From the NCBI GenBank assembly GCA_947452315.1, contig CANGCX010000015.1, positions 1 to 39,707 of the forward strand: DNA of 39,707 nucleotides. The letters run 5' to 3'. Position 1 is the stretch's first letter. Every line of letters begins with the position of its first letter. The DNA is from Opitutia bacterium. Lineage in GTDB: Bacteria; Verrucomicrobiota; Verrucomicrobiia; Opitutales; Opitutaceae. The position numbers were made by a program, and so were the translations under genes. The notes under the pieces were generated by a model. That model did no database searches, was not told where the DNA came from, and saw only the letters and a program-made list of their open reading frames with translations. This document shows positions 17,592 through 25,275 of the stretch, piece after piece.

Positions 17592-18995
17592 ATGCGCCGC
17601 ATTCTCTTTTTGCTCACTTTCTTTGCGCCTGCAATTTCTCCCGCTCAACCCGTGACCACGTCCCCCGCGCTCCAGCCCGCCGATCTCATCATCACACACG
17701 CGCACGTCGTCACCATGAACGCCACGCGCGAGGTAATCCTCGATGGCGCCGTGATCATCCGGGATGCCCGCATCGTCGCTGTCGGCCCGAGCGCGATTGC
17801 AGCCCATTACACTGCGAAAAAAACCATCGATGCCCGAGGCGACCTAGTTGCGCCCGGCATGATCAACACCCACACACACGCTTCGATGACCGTCTTTCGG
17901 GGCCTCGGCGACGACGTGCCCGACCGCCTCCGCCGTTTCATTTTTCCCTTAGAGAAAAACCTAATCGACCGCGAGCTCGTCTACTGGGGCGCGCTCCTCG
18001 GTTTGATCGAAATGGTTGAGGGCGGCACCACCACCGCCGTCGACATGTATTACTTTGAAGATGAAGTCGCCCGCGCCGCCAAACAGATCGGCATCCGCGG
18101 CATCCTTGGCGAAAGCATCCTTAATTTTCCTACACCCGACGCTCCTACACCCTACGGTGGCATCGACTACGCTAAAAAATTCGCCGCGGACTGGCGCAAC
18201 GATCCTCTCATTACGCCAGCCCTCGCCCCGCACGCGCTCTACTCTCTGGACGCGGCCCACCTCGCCCTCGTGGCCAAATTATCCGCAGAACTAGATCTAC
18301 CTGTACTCATGCACGTCGCCGAGATGCCCGACGAAGTCACCACCCTGCGCAAAGAGCGCAACCAAACCCCCGTCGAATACCTCGACTCCGTCGGCCTACT
18401 CACCCCGCGCCTCGTCGCCGGCCATTGTATCTTCGTCAACGACTCCGACATCGCCCTCCTGAAAGCCCGCGACGTCGGTATCGCCCACAATATCGTCGCC
18501 AACATCAAATCAGCTAAAGGCGTTGCCCCCGCCCTCAAGATGCACGACGAAGGCCTCCGTGTCGGCCTAGGCACCGACGGCCCCATGAGCGGTAACACCC
18601 TCGATGTCATCGGCCAGCTCGGCTACATCGCCAAGCTTCACAAACTCGACCGCAAAGACCGTAACGTCATGCCTGCCTTGAAAGTGGTCGAGATGGCCAC
18701 CCTCGGCGGCGCCCGCGCCCTGCACCGTGAAAAAGACCTCGGCTCCATCGAGCCTGGAAAACTCGCGGATATCATCATCCTCGATCACGAGGGCACGAAC
18801 ATGATCCCCCTTTACGATGTGTATTCCACGCTCGTTTACGCCGCCGGACCCAAAGATGTTCGTACGACAATCATCCACGGCCGTGTCATCATGGAAGACC
18901 GAAAAGTCCTCACTATCGACGTCGCCAAGGTGAAAACCCGCATGCGTGAGATCGCCCATCGCATCACCACCGCCCTCGCCGCCGGCTTAAAATAA
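17592..18995 (+). CDS. Exported amidohydrolase, MTA/SAH deaminase-like
   Basis: 467-residue amidohydrolase of the TRZ/ATZ/MtaD group, which deaminates adenosine derivatives such as methylthioadenosine and S-adenosylhomocysteine. The chosen ATG at 17592 gives MRRILFLLTFFAPAISPAQ, a good signal peptide. Metal and catalytic motifs are complete: HTHASMTVFRGLGDDVP (HTH at 94-96), APHALYS, HVAEMPDEV, AGHCIF and GLGTDGPMSGN. The C-terminal strands (GSIEPGKLADIIILD) are typical. Characterised MtaD enzymes are cytoplasmic, so an exported copy is unusual. The last two genes of this operon could together release a base from an adenosine-type compound, but would act in different compartments unless the signal is misread. 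Confidence 0.9.
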   Translation: MRRILFLLTFFAPAISPAQPVTTSPALQPADLIITHAHVVTMNATREVILDGAVIIRDARIVAVGPSAIAAHYTAKKTIDARGDLVAPGMINTHTHASMTVFRGLGDDVPDRLRRFIFPLEKNLIDRELVYWGALLGLIEMVEGGTTTAVDMYYFEDEVARAAKQIGIRGILGESILNFPTPDAPTPYGGIDYAKKFAADWRNDPLITPALAPHALYSLDAAHLALVAKLSAELDLPVLMHVAEMPDEVTTLRKERNQTPVEYLDSVGLLTPRLVAGHCIFVNDSDIALLKARDVGIAHNIVANIKSAKGVAPALKMHDEGLRVGLGTDGPMSGNTLDVIGQLGYIAKLHKLDRKDRNVMPALKVVEMATLGGARALHREKDLGSIEPGKLADIIILDHEGTNMIPLYDVYSTLVYAAGPKDVRTTIIHGRVIMEDRKVLTIDVAKVKTRMREIAHRITTALAAGLK

Positions 18996-18997
18996 CG

Positions 18998-19024
18998 AAA
19001 AAACGCACCACGTCCAATTGGTGC
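18998..19024 (-). terminator. Intrinsic terminator sharing the tRNA-Leu 3' end
   Basis: On the minus strand GCACCA (19024-19019), the last six bases of tRNA-Leu including its CCA, pairs with TGGTGC (19010-19005) around an 8-base loop. After one G come six T residues (19003-18998). The stem would form only if the acceptor end is not folded into the tRNA. Confidence 0.5.
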
Positions 19025-19104
19025 CCGGGGCCGGACTCGAACCGGCACGACCTTACGATCAGGGGATTTTAAGTCCCATGCGTCTACCATTTCGCCACCC
19101 GGGC
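19019..19104 (-). tRNA. tRNA-Leu (anticodon UAA)
   Basis: Class II tRNA of 86 nt with encoded CCA. The acceptor GCCCGGG pairs with CCCGGGC. The D arm contains AAATGGTAGACGC, and the anticodon stem GGGA/TCCC closes the loop CTTAAAA with anticodon TAA. A long variable arm (TGATCGTAAGGTCGT) is typical of leucine, and the T loop reads TTCGAGT. The gene sits between the amidohydrolase and the FAD oxidoreductase, opposite in orientation to both. Confidence 0.97.
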
Positions 19105-19239
19105 GGGTGAACATCTCAGATAGACAAGCGTCCTAAGTGCCCGCGCGCCAGAAAATCCTTTAACTGTTTCGCAAACTCTAGAATTAGCCTAGGTGCCGGC
19201 GGATTGACCGAGATTTAATCCTATATTCAATCGCATCGT

Positions 19240-20904
19240 ATGAAACCCCGCCCCTTGGTTACTTGGCTCGTGCTCTCCGCGGCTCTGCTCCGCGCAACCC
19301 CGGCGCCCACTCCGTTGGAAACCGCCATCTGTGTCTACGGCGGCACCGCCGGCGCCGTCATTGCCGCCGTCCAAGCCACCCACCTCGGCCACTCCGTCAT
19401 ACTCATCAACCCCGACGCCCACCTCGGCGGCCTCAGCAGCGGCGGCCTCGGCCAAACCGACATCGGTAACAAGCGCGCCATTGGCGGCCTTGCTCGCCAA
19501 TTCTACGTACGCGTCGCCCAACACTACGCCCAACCCAGCGCCTGGACCCAGCAACCTTTCGGCTCTTACCGCAGTATCGGACAATCCGCGACCGAACCCG
19601 GCGAGCCTGCCATGTGGACTTTTGAGCCCCACGTCGCCGAAAAAATTTTTGAGGACCTTGTGCGCGAAAATAAGATCACAGTACTCCGCCGCGAGCGTCT
19701 CGACCTAGCCCGCTCCGTCGAGAAAACCGGCGCCCGTCTCAATACTATCTACCTCGAATCCGGTCGCAGTGTCCGGGCCCAGATGTTTATCGACGCCACC
19801 TACGAAGGCGACCTTATGGCCAAAGCCGGGGTCGGCTACCGAGTCGGCCGCGAAGCTAACACAGAGCATGGCGAAACCCTAAACGGTGTGCAAACCCGCC
19901 AAGCCACTGCCCACCAATTTTTCCCCCATGTCTCAGCCTATGTAATTCCCGGCGACGCCACCAGCGGCCTGCTCCCCGGCATCGCCGCAAATGGCCCTGG
20001 GGTCGAAGGCTCTGCTGATGCCCGCGTCCAAGCCTACAACTTCCGCCTGTGTTTCACCGACGCTCCAGGCAACCGCATCCCTTTTCCGAAGCCCGCGGCG
20101 TATGACGAAATCAACTACGAGTTACTACTGCGTAATTTTGAAGCCGGCCTAAAAATTCTACCCCTCCACCCGGCAGATATGCCCAATCGTAAGACCGACA
20201 CTAACAACAACACAGGCTTCTCCACTGATTTCATCGGCGAAAATTACGCCTACGCCGACGCCGATTACGCCACCCGCGACCGGATCCGCGCCGCCCACCT
20301 CGCTTACACCCAAGGCCTGCTTTGGACGCTCACAAACCATCCGCGCGTCCCTAAAAAAATCCAGGCCGAAGCCGCCCGCTGGGGTCTCTCCCGCGACGAA
20401 TTCACAGATAATGCCGGCTGGCCCACCCAACTCTACGTGCGCGAAGCCCGCCGTATGATCGGGGTCTACATTATGACCGAGCATAACTGCACTGGCAGAG
20501 CGGTCGCTCCCGATCCCGTCGGCCTGGGCGCCTACAACATGGATTCGCATAACACCCAGCGTTACGTCGATGCTAACGGTTACGTCATCAACGAAGGTGA
20601 CGTTCAAGTCAAAGTACCTTCACCCTATCCAATCGCCTACGGCGCGATTACCCCGCGTGCTACCGAATGCGAAAACCTGCTCGTGCCCGTCGCCCTCTCC
20701 GCCACGCACATTTCCTACGGCTCGATTCGCATGGAACCCGTTTTCATGGTCCTAGGCCAAAGCGCCGCTACCGCCGCCGCCCAAGCGATCACGGAAAAAA
20801 CCTCCGTCCAAAGCATCGACCGCACGCGCTTCCGCGCCCAGCTCCTCGCCGACAAACAAGTCCTCGCCTGGACTCCACCACCACCCGCGGCGAAGAAAAA
20901 ATAG
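19240..20904 (+). CDS. Secreted FAD-dependent oxidoreductase (FAD_oxidored family, xanthan-lyase-like)
   Basis: 554-residue flavoprotein beginning with a signal peptide (MKPRPLVTWLVLSAALLRA). The FAD-binding beta-alpha-beta follows at once: ICVYGGTAGAVIAAVQATHLG with GGTAGA in the GxGxxG position, then LGGLSSGGLGQTDIG. DATYEGDLMAKAGVGYRVGRE and the C-terminal VPVALSATHISYGSIRMEPVF with GQSAATAAAQA are typical of the FAD-dependent family abundant in planctomycetes and verrucomicrobia, where it is often found near polysaccharide-degradation genes. No substrate is known for most members. It stands alone between the two tRNA genes. Tat motif not seen. Family assignment solid, role unknown. Confidence 0.92.
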   Translation: MKPRPLVTWLVLSAALLRATPAPTPLETAICVYGGTAGAVIAAVQATHLGHSVILINPDAHLGGLSSGGLGQTDIGNKRAIGGLARQFYVRVAQHYAQPSAWTQQPFGSYRSIGQSATEPGEPAMWTFEPHVAEKIFEDLVRENKITVLRRERLDLARSVEKTGARLNTIYLESGRSVRAQMFIDATYEGDLMAKAGVGYRVGREANTEHGETLNGVQTRQATAHQFFPHVSAYVIPGDATSGLLPGIAANGPGVEGSADARVQAYNFRLCFTDAPGNRIPFPKPAAYDEINYELLLRNFEAGLKILPLHPADMPNRKTDTNNNTGFSTDFIGENYAYADADYATRDRIRAAHLAYTQGLLWTLTNHPRVPKKIQAEAARWGLSRDEFTDNAGWPTQLYVREARRMIGVYIMTEHNCTGRAVAPDPVGLGAYNMDSHNTQRYVDANGYVINEGDVQVKVPSPYPIAYGAITPRATECENLLVPVALSATHISYGSIRMEPVFMVLGQSAATAAAQAITEKTSVQSIDRTRFRAQLLADKQVLAWTPPPPAAKKK

Positions 20905-21009
20905 ACGGACGCAAAAAGCCCTGCCTTCCTTGGGCCAAACAAGGGCCGCGCCCAGTGACAATTACTGTTGGAAATCGTTTGAGATTGGGATCTCACGATA
21001 GCCTAGAAT

Positions 21010-21543
21010 TCAGCTCGCGGCGGACGCTTTTGTATAAAACTTTTTGTGAGCCAGCAAATTGAACTGGTGAACAGCCAAACCCAATTCCGCAAACTTCGCC
21101 TCCGCCGCCGCATCGCCCCCGCCCGCCTCCATCCGTCGTTGCGTCCGGCGAAAACGATCACCCAAGGAACGCGTTTCATCGGCATCACCCAATTCGCGCA
21201 AAAGCCGACGAATATAGTCTGCTTTTCGACGCGCCTTCTTTACTAAATTTAGGGCTGAAGTCTCCTCGATCCGGCTTGCTTGGACATCTTTGTAAACTCC
21301 GCACTCAAACGCTCGACATTGTCCCGGACGATCCGCGTAAAACCGACACGCACGATCCGCGCATAATGCCGTACACGGTTGACGAAAATAAGAGACTGCC
21401 ACCCGACCACGCGTCACCGCCACCGGCAAACCTAACGTCTTTAATTTTTTTGCATTTTCGTCTGCACCTAACTGGACGTTATCAAAAAGGGTCCCGTCAC
21501 AGCACAGGCCGCATGCTAAGCACAATTTTTCCCCAGAGTTCAC
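21010..21543 (-). CDS. YkgJ family cysteine cluster protein
   Basis: 177-residue protein with the cysteine pattern of the YkgJ/UPF0153 family, thought to bind Zn2+ or an iron-sulfur cluster. The motif CLACGLCCDG lies near the N-terminus (about residues 8-17), then CTALCADRACRFYADRPGQCRAFEC adds five spaced cysteines. After the cluster the protein is helical and basic (KKARRKADYIRRLLRELG). Biochemical role unknown. The gene is convergent with the FAD oxidoreductase and upstream of it is tRNA-Gly in the opposite orientation, so it is probably monocistronic. Confidence 0.9.
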   Translation of the reverse strand: MNSGEKLCLACGLCCDGTLFDNVQLGADENAKKLKTLGLPVAVTRGRVAVSYFRQPCTALCADRACRFYADRPGQCRAFECGVYKDVQASRIEETSALNLVKKARRKADYIRRLLRELGDADETRSLGDRFRRTQRRMEAGGGDAAAEAKFAELGLAVHQFNLLAHKKFYTKASAAS

Positions 21544-21672
21544 ACCCTAACATCCCGCTACCATCCAACTAAGCGCAAGCCGAGGTTACAGCGCCCCTAA
21601 AAGAGCCGTCTGCCCTGTTTTTCTTAAATCTTGCTCCCACGCCCCACCTCGACGACATTAGTGCCCGAGTCC

Positions 21673-21746
21673 GCGGCTATAGTTTAGTGGTAAAACTCCA
21701 CTCTTCCAAAGTGGTCTCGTCAGTTCGATTCTGACTAGCCGCTCCA
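21673..21746 (+). tRNA. tRNA-Gly (anticodon UCC)
   Basis: 74 nt with encoded CCA. The acceptor GCGGCTA pairs with TAGCCGC, with T as discriminator. The anticodon arm CCACT-CTTCCAA-AGTGG gives anticodon TCC. The T arm is GTCAG-TTCGATT-CTGAC. It is followed 19 bases later by a strong terminator hairpin and then by the aldo/keto reductase. Confidence 0.97.
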
Positions 21747-21765
21747 CTCCATTTTTACCATCGCC

Positions 21766-21792
21766 CGCGCCCGTACTTTGGGCGCGTTTTTT
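21766..21792 (+). terminator. Rho-independent terminator of tRNA-Gly
   Basis: Perfect 7-bp stem CGCGCCC (21766-21772) with GGGCGCG (21780-21786), loop GTACTTT, then six T. It ends 18 bp before the aldo/keto reductase ATG at 21811. It also covers an alternative in-frame TTG (21778), which argues against that start. Confidence 0.88.
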
Positions 21793-21810
21793 ATTTCTGC
21801 TCCGATCAAC

Positions 21811-22809
21811 ATGGCTACACCCTATCTTCCCGCTGCCGACCGCTATGAGCGACCCGCTCTTTACCGCCGCTGCGGCCGCAGTGGCGTCAAACTCCCGCTG
21901 ATCTCACTAGGACTCTGGCACAATTTCGGCGACGTCGATGTATTTGCCAATGGCCGAGCTATCGTGCGCCGTGCCTTCGATCTTGGCATCACCCATTTCG
22001 ATCTAGCCAACAACTACGGTCCACCGCCCGGTTCCGCCGAAGAAAATTTCGGCAAACTCCTCCACCTCGACCTCGCTGCCCACCGCGATGAACTCATCAT
22101 CTCCACCAAAGCCGGCTACTCCATGTGGCAAGGTCCCTACGGTGATTGGGGTTCACGCAAATACCTCCTCGCCTCCTTAGACCAATCGCTCCGCCGCATG
22201 GGACTCGACTACGTCGATATCTTCTACTCCCACCGACCCGACCCCGAAACGCCTCTTGAAGAAACCATGGGCGCTCTAGCGCATGCTGTGCGCAGCGGCA
22301 AAGCACTCTACGTCGGCCTCTCCAACTACCGTCCCGCCGACACCGCCCGCGCTGCCCAAATGCTCCGCGAACTCGGCACCCCCTGCCTTATTCACCAACC
22401 TCGTTACAGCATGCTCGACCGCTGGATCGAACCCCAGCTCCTCGATGTACTAGCTCAGGAAGGAATTGGCTGCATACCCTTCAGCCCGCTCGCGCAAGGC
22501 CTCCTCACCGACCGCTACCTCGCTGGCATTCCAGCCGATGCCCGAGCCGGCAAACCCCACGGTTTCCTCAAAGCCGCCGGTATCACTCCCACCATCCTCA
22601 CCAAAATTGAGAAGCTTAACGCCCTAGCTCAAGCCCGCGGCCAAAGCCTCGCGCAGATGGCACTGGCCTGGGTCCTGCGTGATCCGCGCGTCACCACCGC
22701 GCTCATCGGTGCGAGCAAAGTCTCCCAACTCGAAAACAACCTCGTCGCCCTCTCGAATCTCAATTTTGTCCCAGCCGAACTCGTGCAGATTGACGCGATT
22801 CTCGCATAA
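21811..22809 (+). CDS. yghZ: Aldo/keto reductase, YghZ/L-glyceraldehyde-3-phosphate reductase type
   Basis: 332-residue NADPH-dependent aldo/keto reductase very like E. coli YghZ (346 residues), which reduces methylglyoxal and L-glyceraldehyde-3-phosphate. The tetrad is present: Asp and Tyr in FDLANNYGPPPGS, Lys in STKAGY and His in YSHRPDPETP. Further YghZ-typical stretches are LGLWHNFGDVD, RKYLLASLDQSLRRMGLDYV and PLAQGLLTDRYLAGIP. The start ATG at 21811 follows the tRNA-Gly terminator. Probably detoxifies short aldehydes in the cytoplasm. It is followed 32 bp later by rsmE on the same strand. Confidence 0.94.
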   Translation: MATPYLPAADRYERPALYRRCGRSGVKLPLISLGLWHNFGDVDVFANGRAIVRRAFDLGITHFDLANNYGPPPGSAEENFGKLLHLDLAAHRDELIISTKAGYSMWQGPYGDWGSRKYLLASLDQSLRRMGLDYVDIFYSHRPDPETPLEETMGALAHAVRSGKALYVGLSNYRPADTARAAQMLRELGTPCLIHQPRYSMLDRWIEPQLLDVLAQEGIGCIPFSPLAQGLLTDRYLAGIPADARAGKPHGFLKAAGITPTILTKIEKLNALAQARGQSLAQMALAWVLRDPRVTTALIGASKVSQLENNLVALSNLNFVPAELVQIDAILA

Positions 22810-22841
22810 TCAACGCTGGACCAAACCTAAATAAGCTCCGC

Positions 22842-23612
22842 GTGAACCTCATTCTCTTTGAGCTGGCCGAGCTCTCCTCACCGCTTCCGCGCTCAGACCC
22901 TCGTGCCGAGCACATTCTTAAAATTCTACGCCGTCGGATTGGCGACACCTTCGATGTTGGCCTCGTCGACGGCCCGCTCGGCAAAGCCACTCTCTCCAAC
23001 ATCTCCGACGAAGCCCTTTCCTTCGCTTTCACCTGGGGTCCACTACCTGCGCCCGCCGCACCTATCTCACTTTTAATTGGTCTACCGCGCCCACAAACCG
23101 CCCGCGATATCCTGCGCGATGCCACCACTCTTGGCGTAAGCGCCATCCACTTTATCGCCACCGAGCGCAGCGATCCCAACTACGCTACCGCTACGCTTTG
23201 GACTGCCGGCGAATGGCGCCGCCACTGTCTCGCCGGCGCCGCCCAGGCCTTTGCAACCCGACTGCCCGTCATCACGCACGACCGCAGCCTCGCAACTGCG
23301 CTCGCCGAGCTTCCTAGCGCAACCGACTTTACTCCCTCGCAAGGCCATACGCATCCACCCGCGGCAACAACCTTTGCCCGCCTCGCTCTCGACAACTACG
23401 AAACCACGGCCTCACTGAGCAAGTATCACCTATTAGAAGAGACTTCCATCGTGCTCGCGTTAGGACCCGAACGCGGTTGGGGGCCGACGGATCGAGCGGC
23501 GTTGCGTACGCACGGCTTCACGCTCGTCGACCTCGGAGCGCGCGTACTCCGCAGCGAGACTGCCGTTATCGCTGCCCTAACCCTCGTGCGCGCAAGACTC
23601 AGCTTGTTATAG
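22842..23612 (+). CDS. rsmE: 16S rRNA (uracil-1498-N3)-methyltransferase
   Basis: Methylates U1498 of 16S rRNA using S-adenosylmethionine. 256 residues, GTG start at 22842. The SPOUT knot is recognisable at the C-terminus: LALGPERGWGPTDRAAL and LGARVLRSETAVIAAL (family GPEGG and G-x-RxLRxETA). In the first, Arg replaces the second Gly of GPEGG. The N-terminal PUA-like part contains HILKILRRRIGDTFDVGLVD. The middle has TERSDPNYA and the helix normally reading AAEQs-R is GAAQAFATRLPVI. Adjacent genes are unrelated. Confidence 0.9.
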   Translation: MNLILFELAELSSPLPRSDPRAEHILKILRRRIGDTFDVGLVDGPLGKATLSNISDEALSFAFTWGPLPAPAAPISLLIGLPRPQTARDILRDATTLGVSAIHFIATERSDPNYATATLWTAGEWRRHCLAGAAQAFATRLPVITHDRSLATALAELPSATDFTPSQGHTHPPAATTFARLALDNYETTASLSKYHLLEETSIVLALGPERGWGPTDRAALRTHGFTLVDLGARVLRSETAVIAALTLVRARLSLL

Positions 23613-23628
23613 TGACGCTCCGTTGAGC

Positions 23629-23650
23629 GCGAGCCTCAGCAGAGGCTCGC
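23629..23650. terminator. Bidirectional hairpin between rsmE and the symporter gene
   Basis: Perfect 9-bp stem GCGAGCCTC (23629-23637) with GAGGCTCGC (23642-23650) and loop AGCA, centred between two convergent genes. Neither side has a T-run, so intrinsic termination would be weak; a transcript-end or Rho-assisted role is possible. Confidence 0.5.
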
Positions 23651-23655
23651 TGTGA

Positions 23656-25170
23656 TCACTTCGCTAAGTCCCAGAGCGTGAGTCCGCGCAAATCGCGTTT
23701 CTCCGCTTTCGCCGCGAAGAAGAAACTGGCGATATAGCCGATCACCATACACGAGCCAATAGCTACAAAGGTGTGAAGAAACGAAACCATCTTCGTGTTA
23801 TATTGGACCCAAGCGGTGATGGCGATACTCGCCAGGGTACCAACGATGACGCCTGAGGCATTAGCCCGCCGAGACAACAGCCCGAGCGCAAATACGCCCG
23901 GAAAGCCGCCGCCGATGAGCGCAATCAAACGCAGGAATTGATCCCACAACGACGTGACGTTGAGCGACGCCAAATAAGCCGCCATCCCCGTGGCCACCAG
24001 CCCGCAAGTCATCGTGGAAAAGCGCGCCAAACGCAGCCGTTGCTGCTCGGTTGCCTGCGGTTTCAACGTTCCTTGAAAATCACTTACCAAAATTGCCGCA
24101 GTCGCATTCATCGCGCTGCTGAGGGCCCCCATCGCCGCCGCCAGCAAGCCTGCGATGATCAAGCCGACGATCCCATGTGGCAGCTCGTTCGCGATGAAGT
24201 ACGGGAAAATTTTATCGTTAGGCAAATCTGCCGTGAGCCGGTCAGGATGCGCTCGATAAAAAACAAACAGCGCTGTCCCCACGAAGAAAAACAACACCGA
24301 GCCCGCAAGCCCGATCACGTTACCCATGACGACCGTGCGCTTTGCCTCGCGCACATCAGCAGTCGCCAGCATGCGCTGCATGAGCGGTTGATCGCCGACC
24401 TGCGTCGGAATTGTCGCGAAAAACATTCCCACAAACACCCACACCGTGGGCTTCGTAAAATCCCAATCCCATGATATCATTTTAAATTTACCCGTCTCTT
24501 GTCCTGTCTGAATGAGCCCAAAGAGCCCGCCGTCCACGCCGCTCGAAATAAAATAAATGGCTACACCGACGCCACCTATCATCACCGCCGATTGCAATAC
24601 ATCCGTCCAGACGACTGCCTCGAAACCACCCTCCATCGCGTAGATCGTGGTCACAATACCCATCACCAAAATACTCAAATACACGTTGAGACCGGTCACG
24701 GTGGAAAGCGCCAACGCCGGCAACAGCATCACCACGCTCATGCGTCCGCACACCTTCAATAAGACCGCCAAACCTGCGCCCAACAACCGCACGCGATGAT
24801 CGAAACGTTGATCGAGATAACCAAACACCGTCGTAAGATTAAGTTTCCGCAGGAGCCCAACGAAAACGAAGCCCACCAAAATACCGGCAAAGGCCTGCGC
24901 CGGCGACGACCCATAAGCCATCCAGTCAGTCGAATAACTCATGGCAGGCAAAGCCATGAAACTGATACTGCTTGTGCTCGTTGCGAAGAAACTCACCGCC
25001 ATCGCCCACGGCGCCACGCGCCCGCCGCCGAGAAAAAATGAACCGCTCGACTGCTTGCGGCGCGAGCACCACCAGCCGATTCCAAGATTCACCGCAAAAT
25101 AAGCAGCCAGCAAAATGTAATCAACGACGTCGAGGGTGCGCGGAATAATCGCCGCAAGGGGTAGGGGCAT
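23656..25170 (-). CDS. Sodium:solute symporter (SSS/SLC5 family)
   Basis: 504-residue multi-pass membrane protein with the number and spacing of hydrophobic segments expected for about 13 helices. It opens with VVDYILLAAYFAVNLGIGWW, then SSGSFFLGGGRVAPWAMAVS and FFATSTSSISFMALPAMSYS, the family's N-terminal signature region. GFEAVVWTDVLQSAVMIGG and GALSSAMNATAAILVSDF are also typical. It imports a small solute with Na+, probably a sugar, sialic acid or related organic anion; sequence alone does not decide which. The upstream gene (105 bp away, same strand) encodes a secreted protein that may release the solute. Confidence 0.93.
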   Translation of the reverse strand: MPLPLAAIIPRTLDVVDYILLAAYFAVNLGIGWWCSRRKQSSGSFFLGGGRVAPWAMAVSFFATSTSSISFMALPAMSYSTDWMAYGSSPAQAFAGILVGFVFVGLLRKLNLTTVFGYLDQRFDHRVRLLGAGLAVLLKVCGRMSVVMLLPALALSTVTGLNVYLSILVMGIVTTIYAMEGGFEAVVWTDVLQSAVMIGGVGVAIYFISSGVDGGLFGLIQTGQETGKFKMISWDWDFTKPTVWVFVGMFFATIPTQVGDQPLMQRMLATADVREAKRTVVMGNVIGLAGSVLFFFVGTALFVFYRAHPDRLTADLPNDKIFPYFIANELPHGIVGLIIAGLLAAAMGALSSAMNATAAILVSDFQGTLKPQATEQQRLRLARFSTMTCGLVATGMAAYLASLNVTSLWDQFLRLIALIGGGFPGVFALGLLSRRANASGVIVGTLASIAITAWVQYNTKMVSFLHTFVAIGSCMVIGYIASFFFAAKAEKRDLRGLTLWDLAK

Positions 25171-25275
25171 GCGTATAAAACCAAACGAAAATCGCTCGTT
25201 GGCAAGAGTCCGAAAATTAAACTGACGAGGCCCGACCCGCCACCGCGGCCGCCCGCTGCCCGCGTCTAATCAAAT

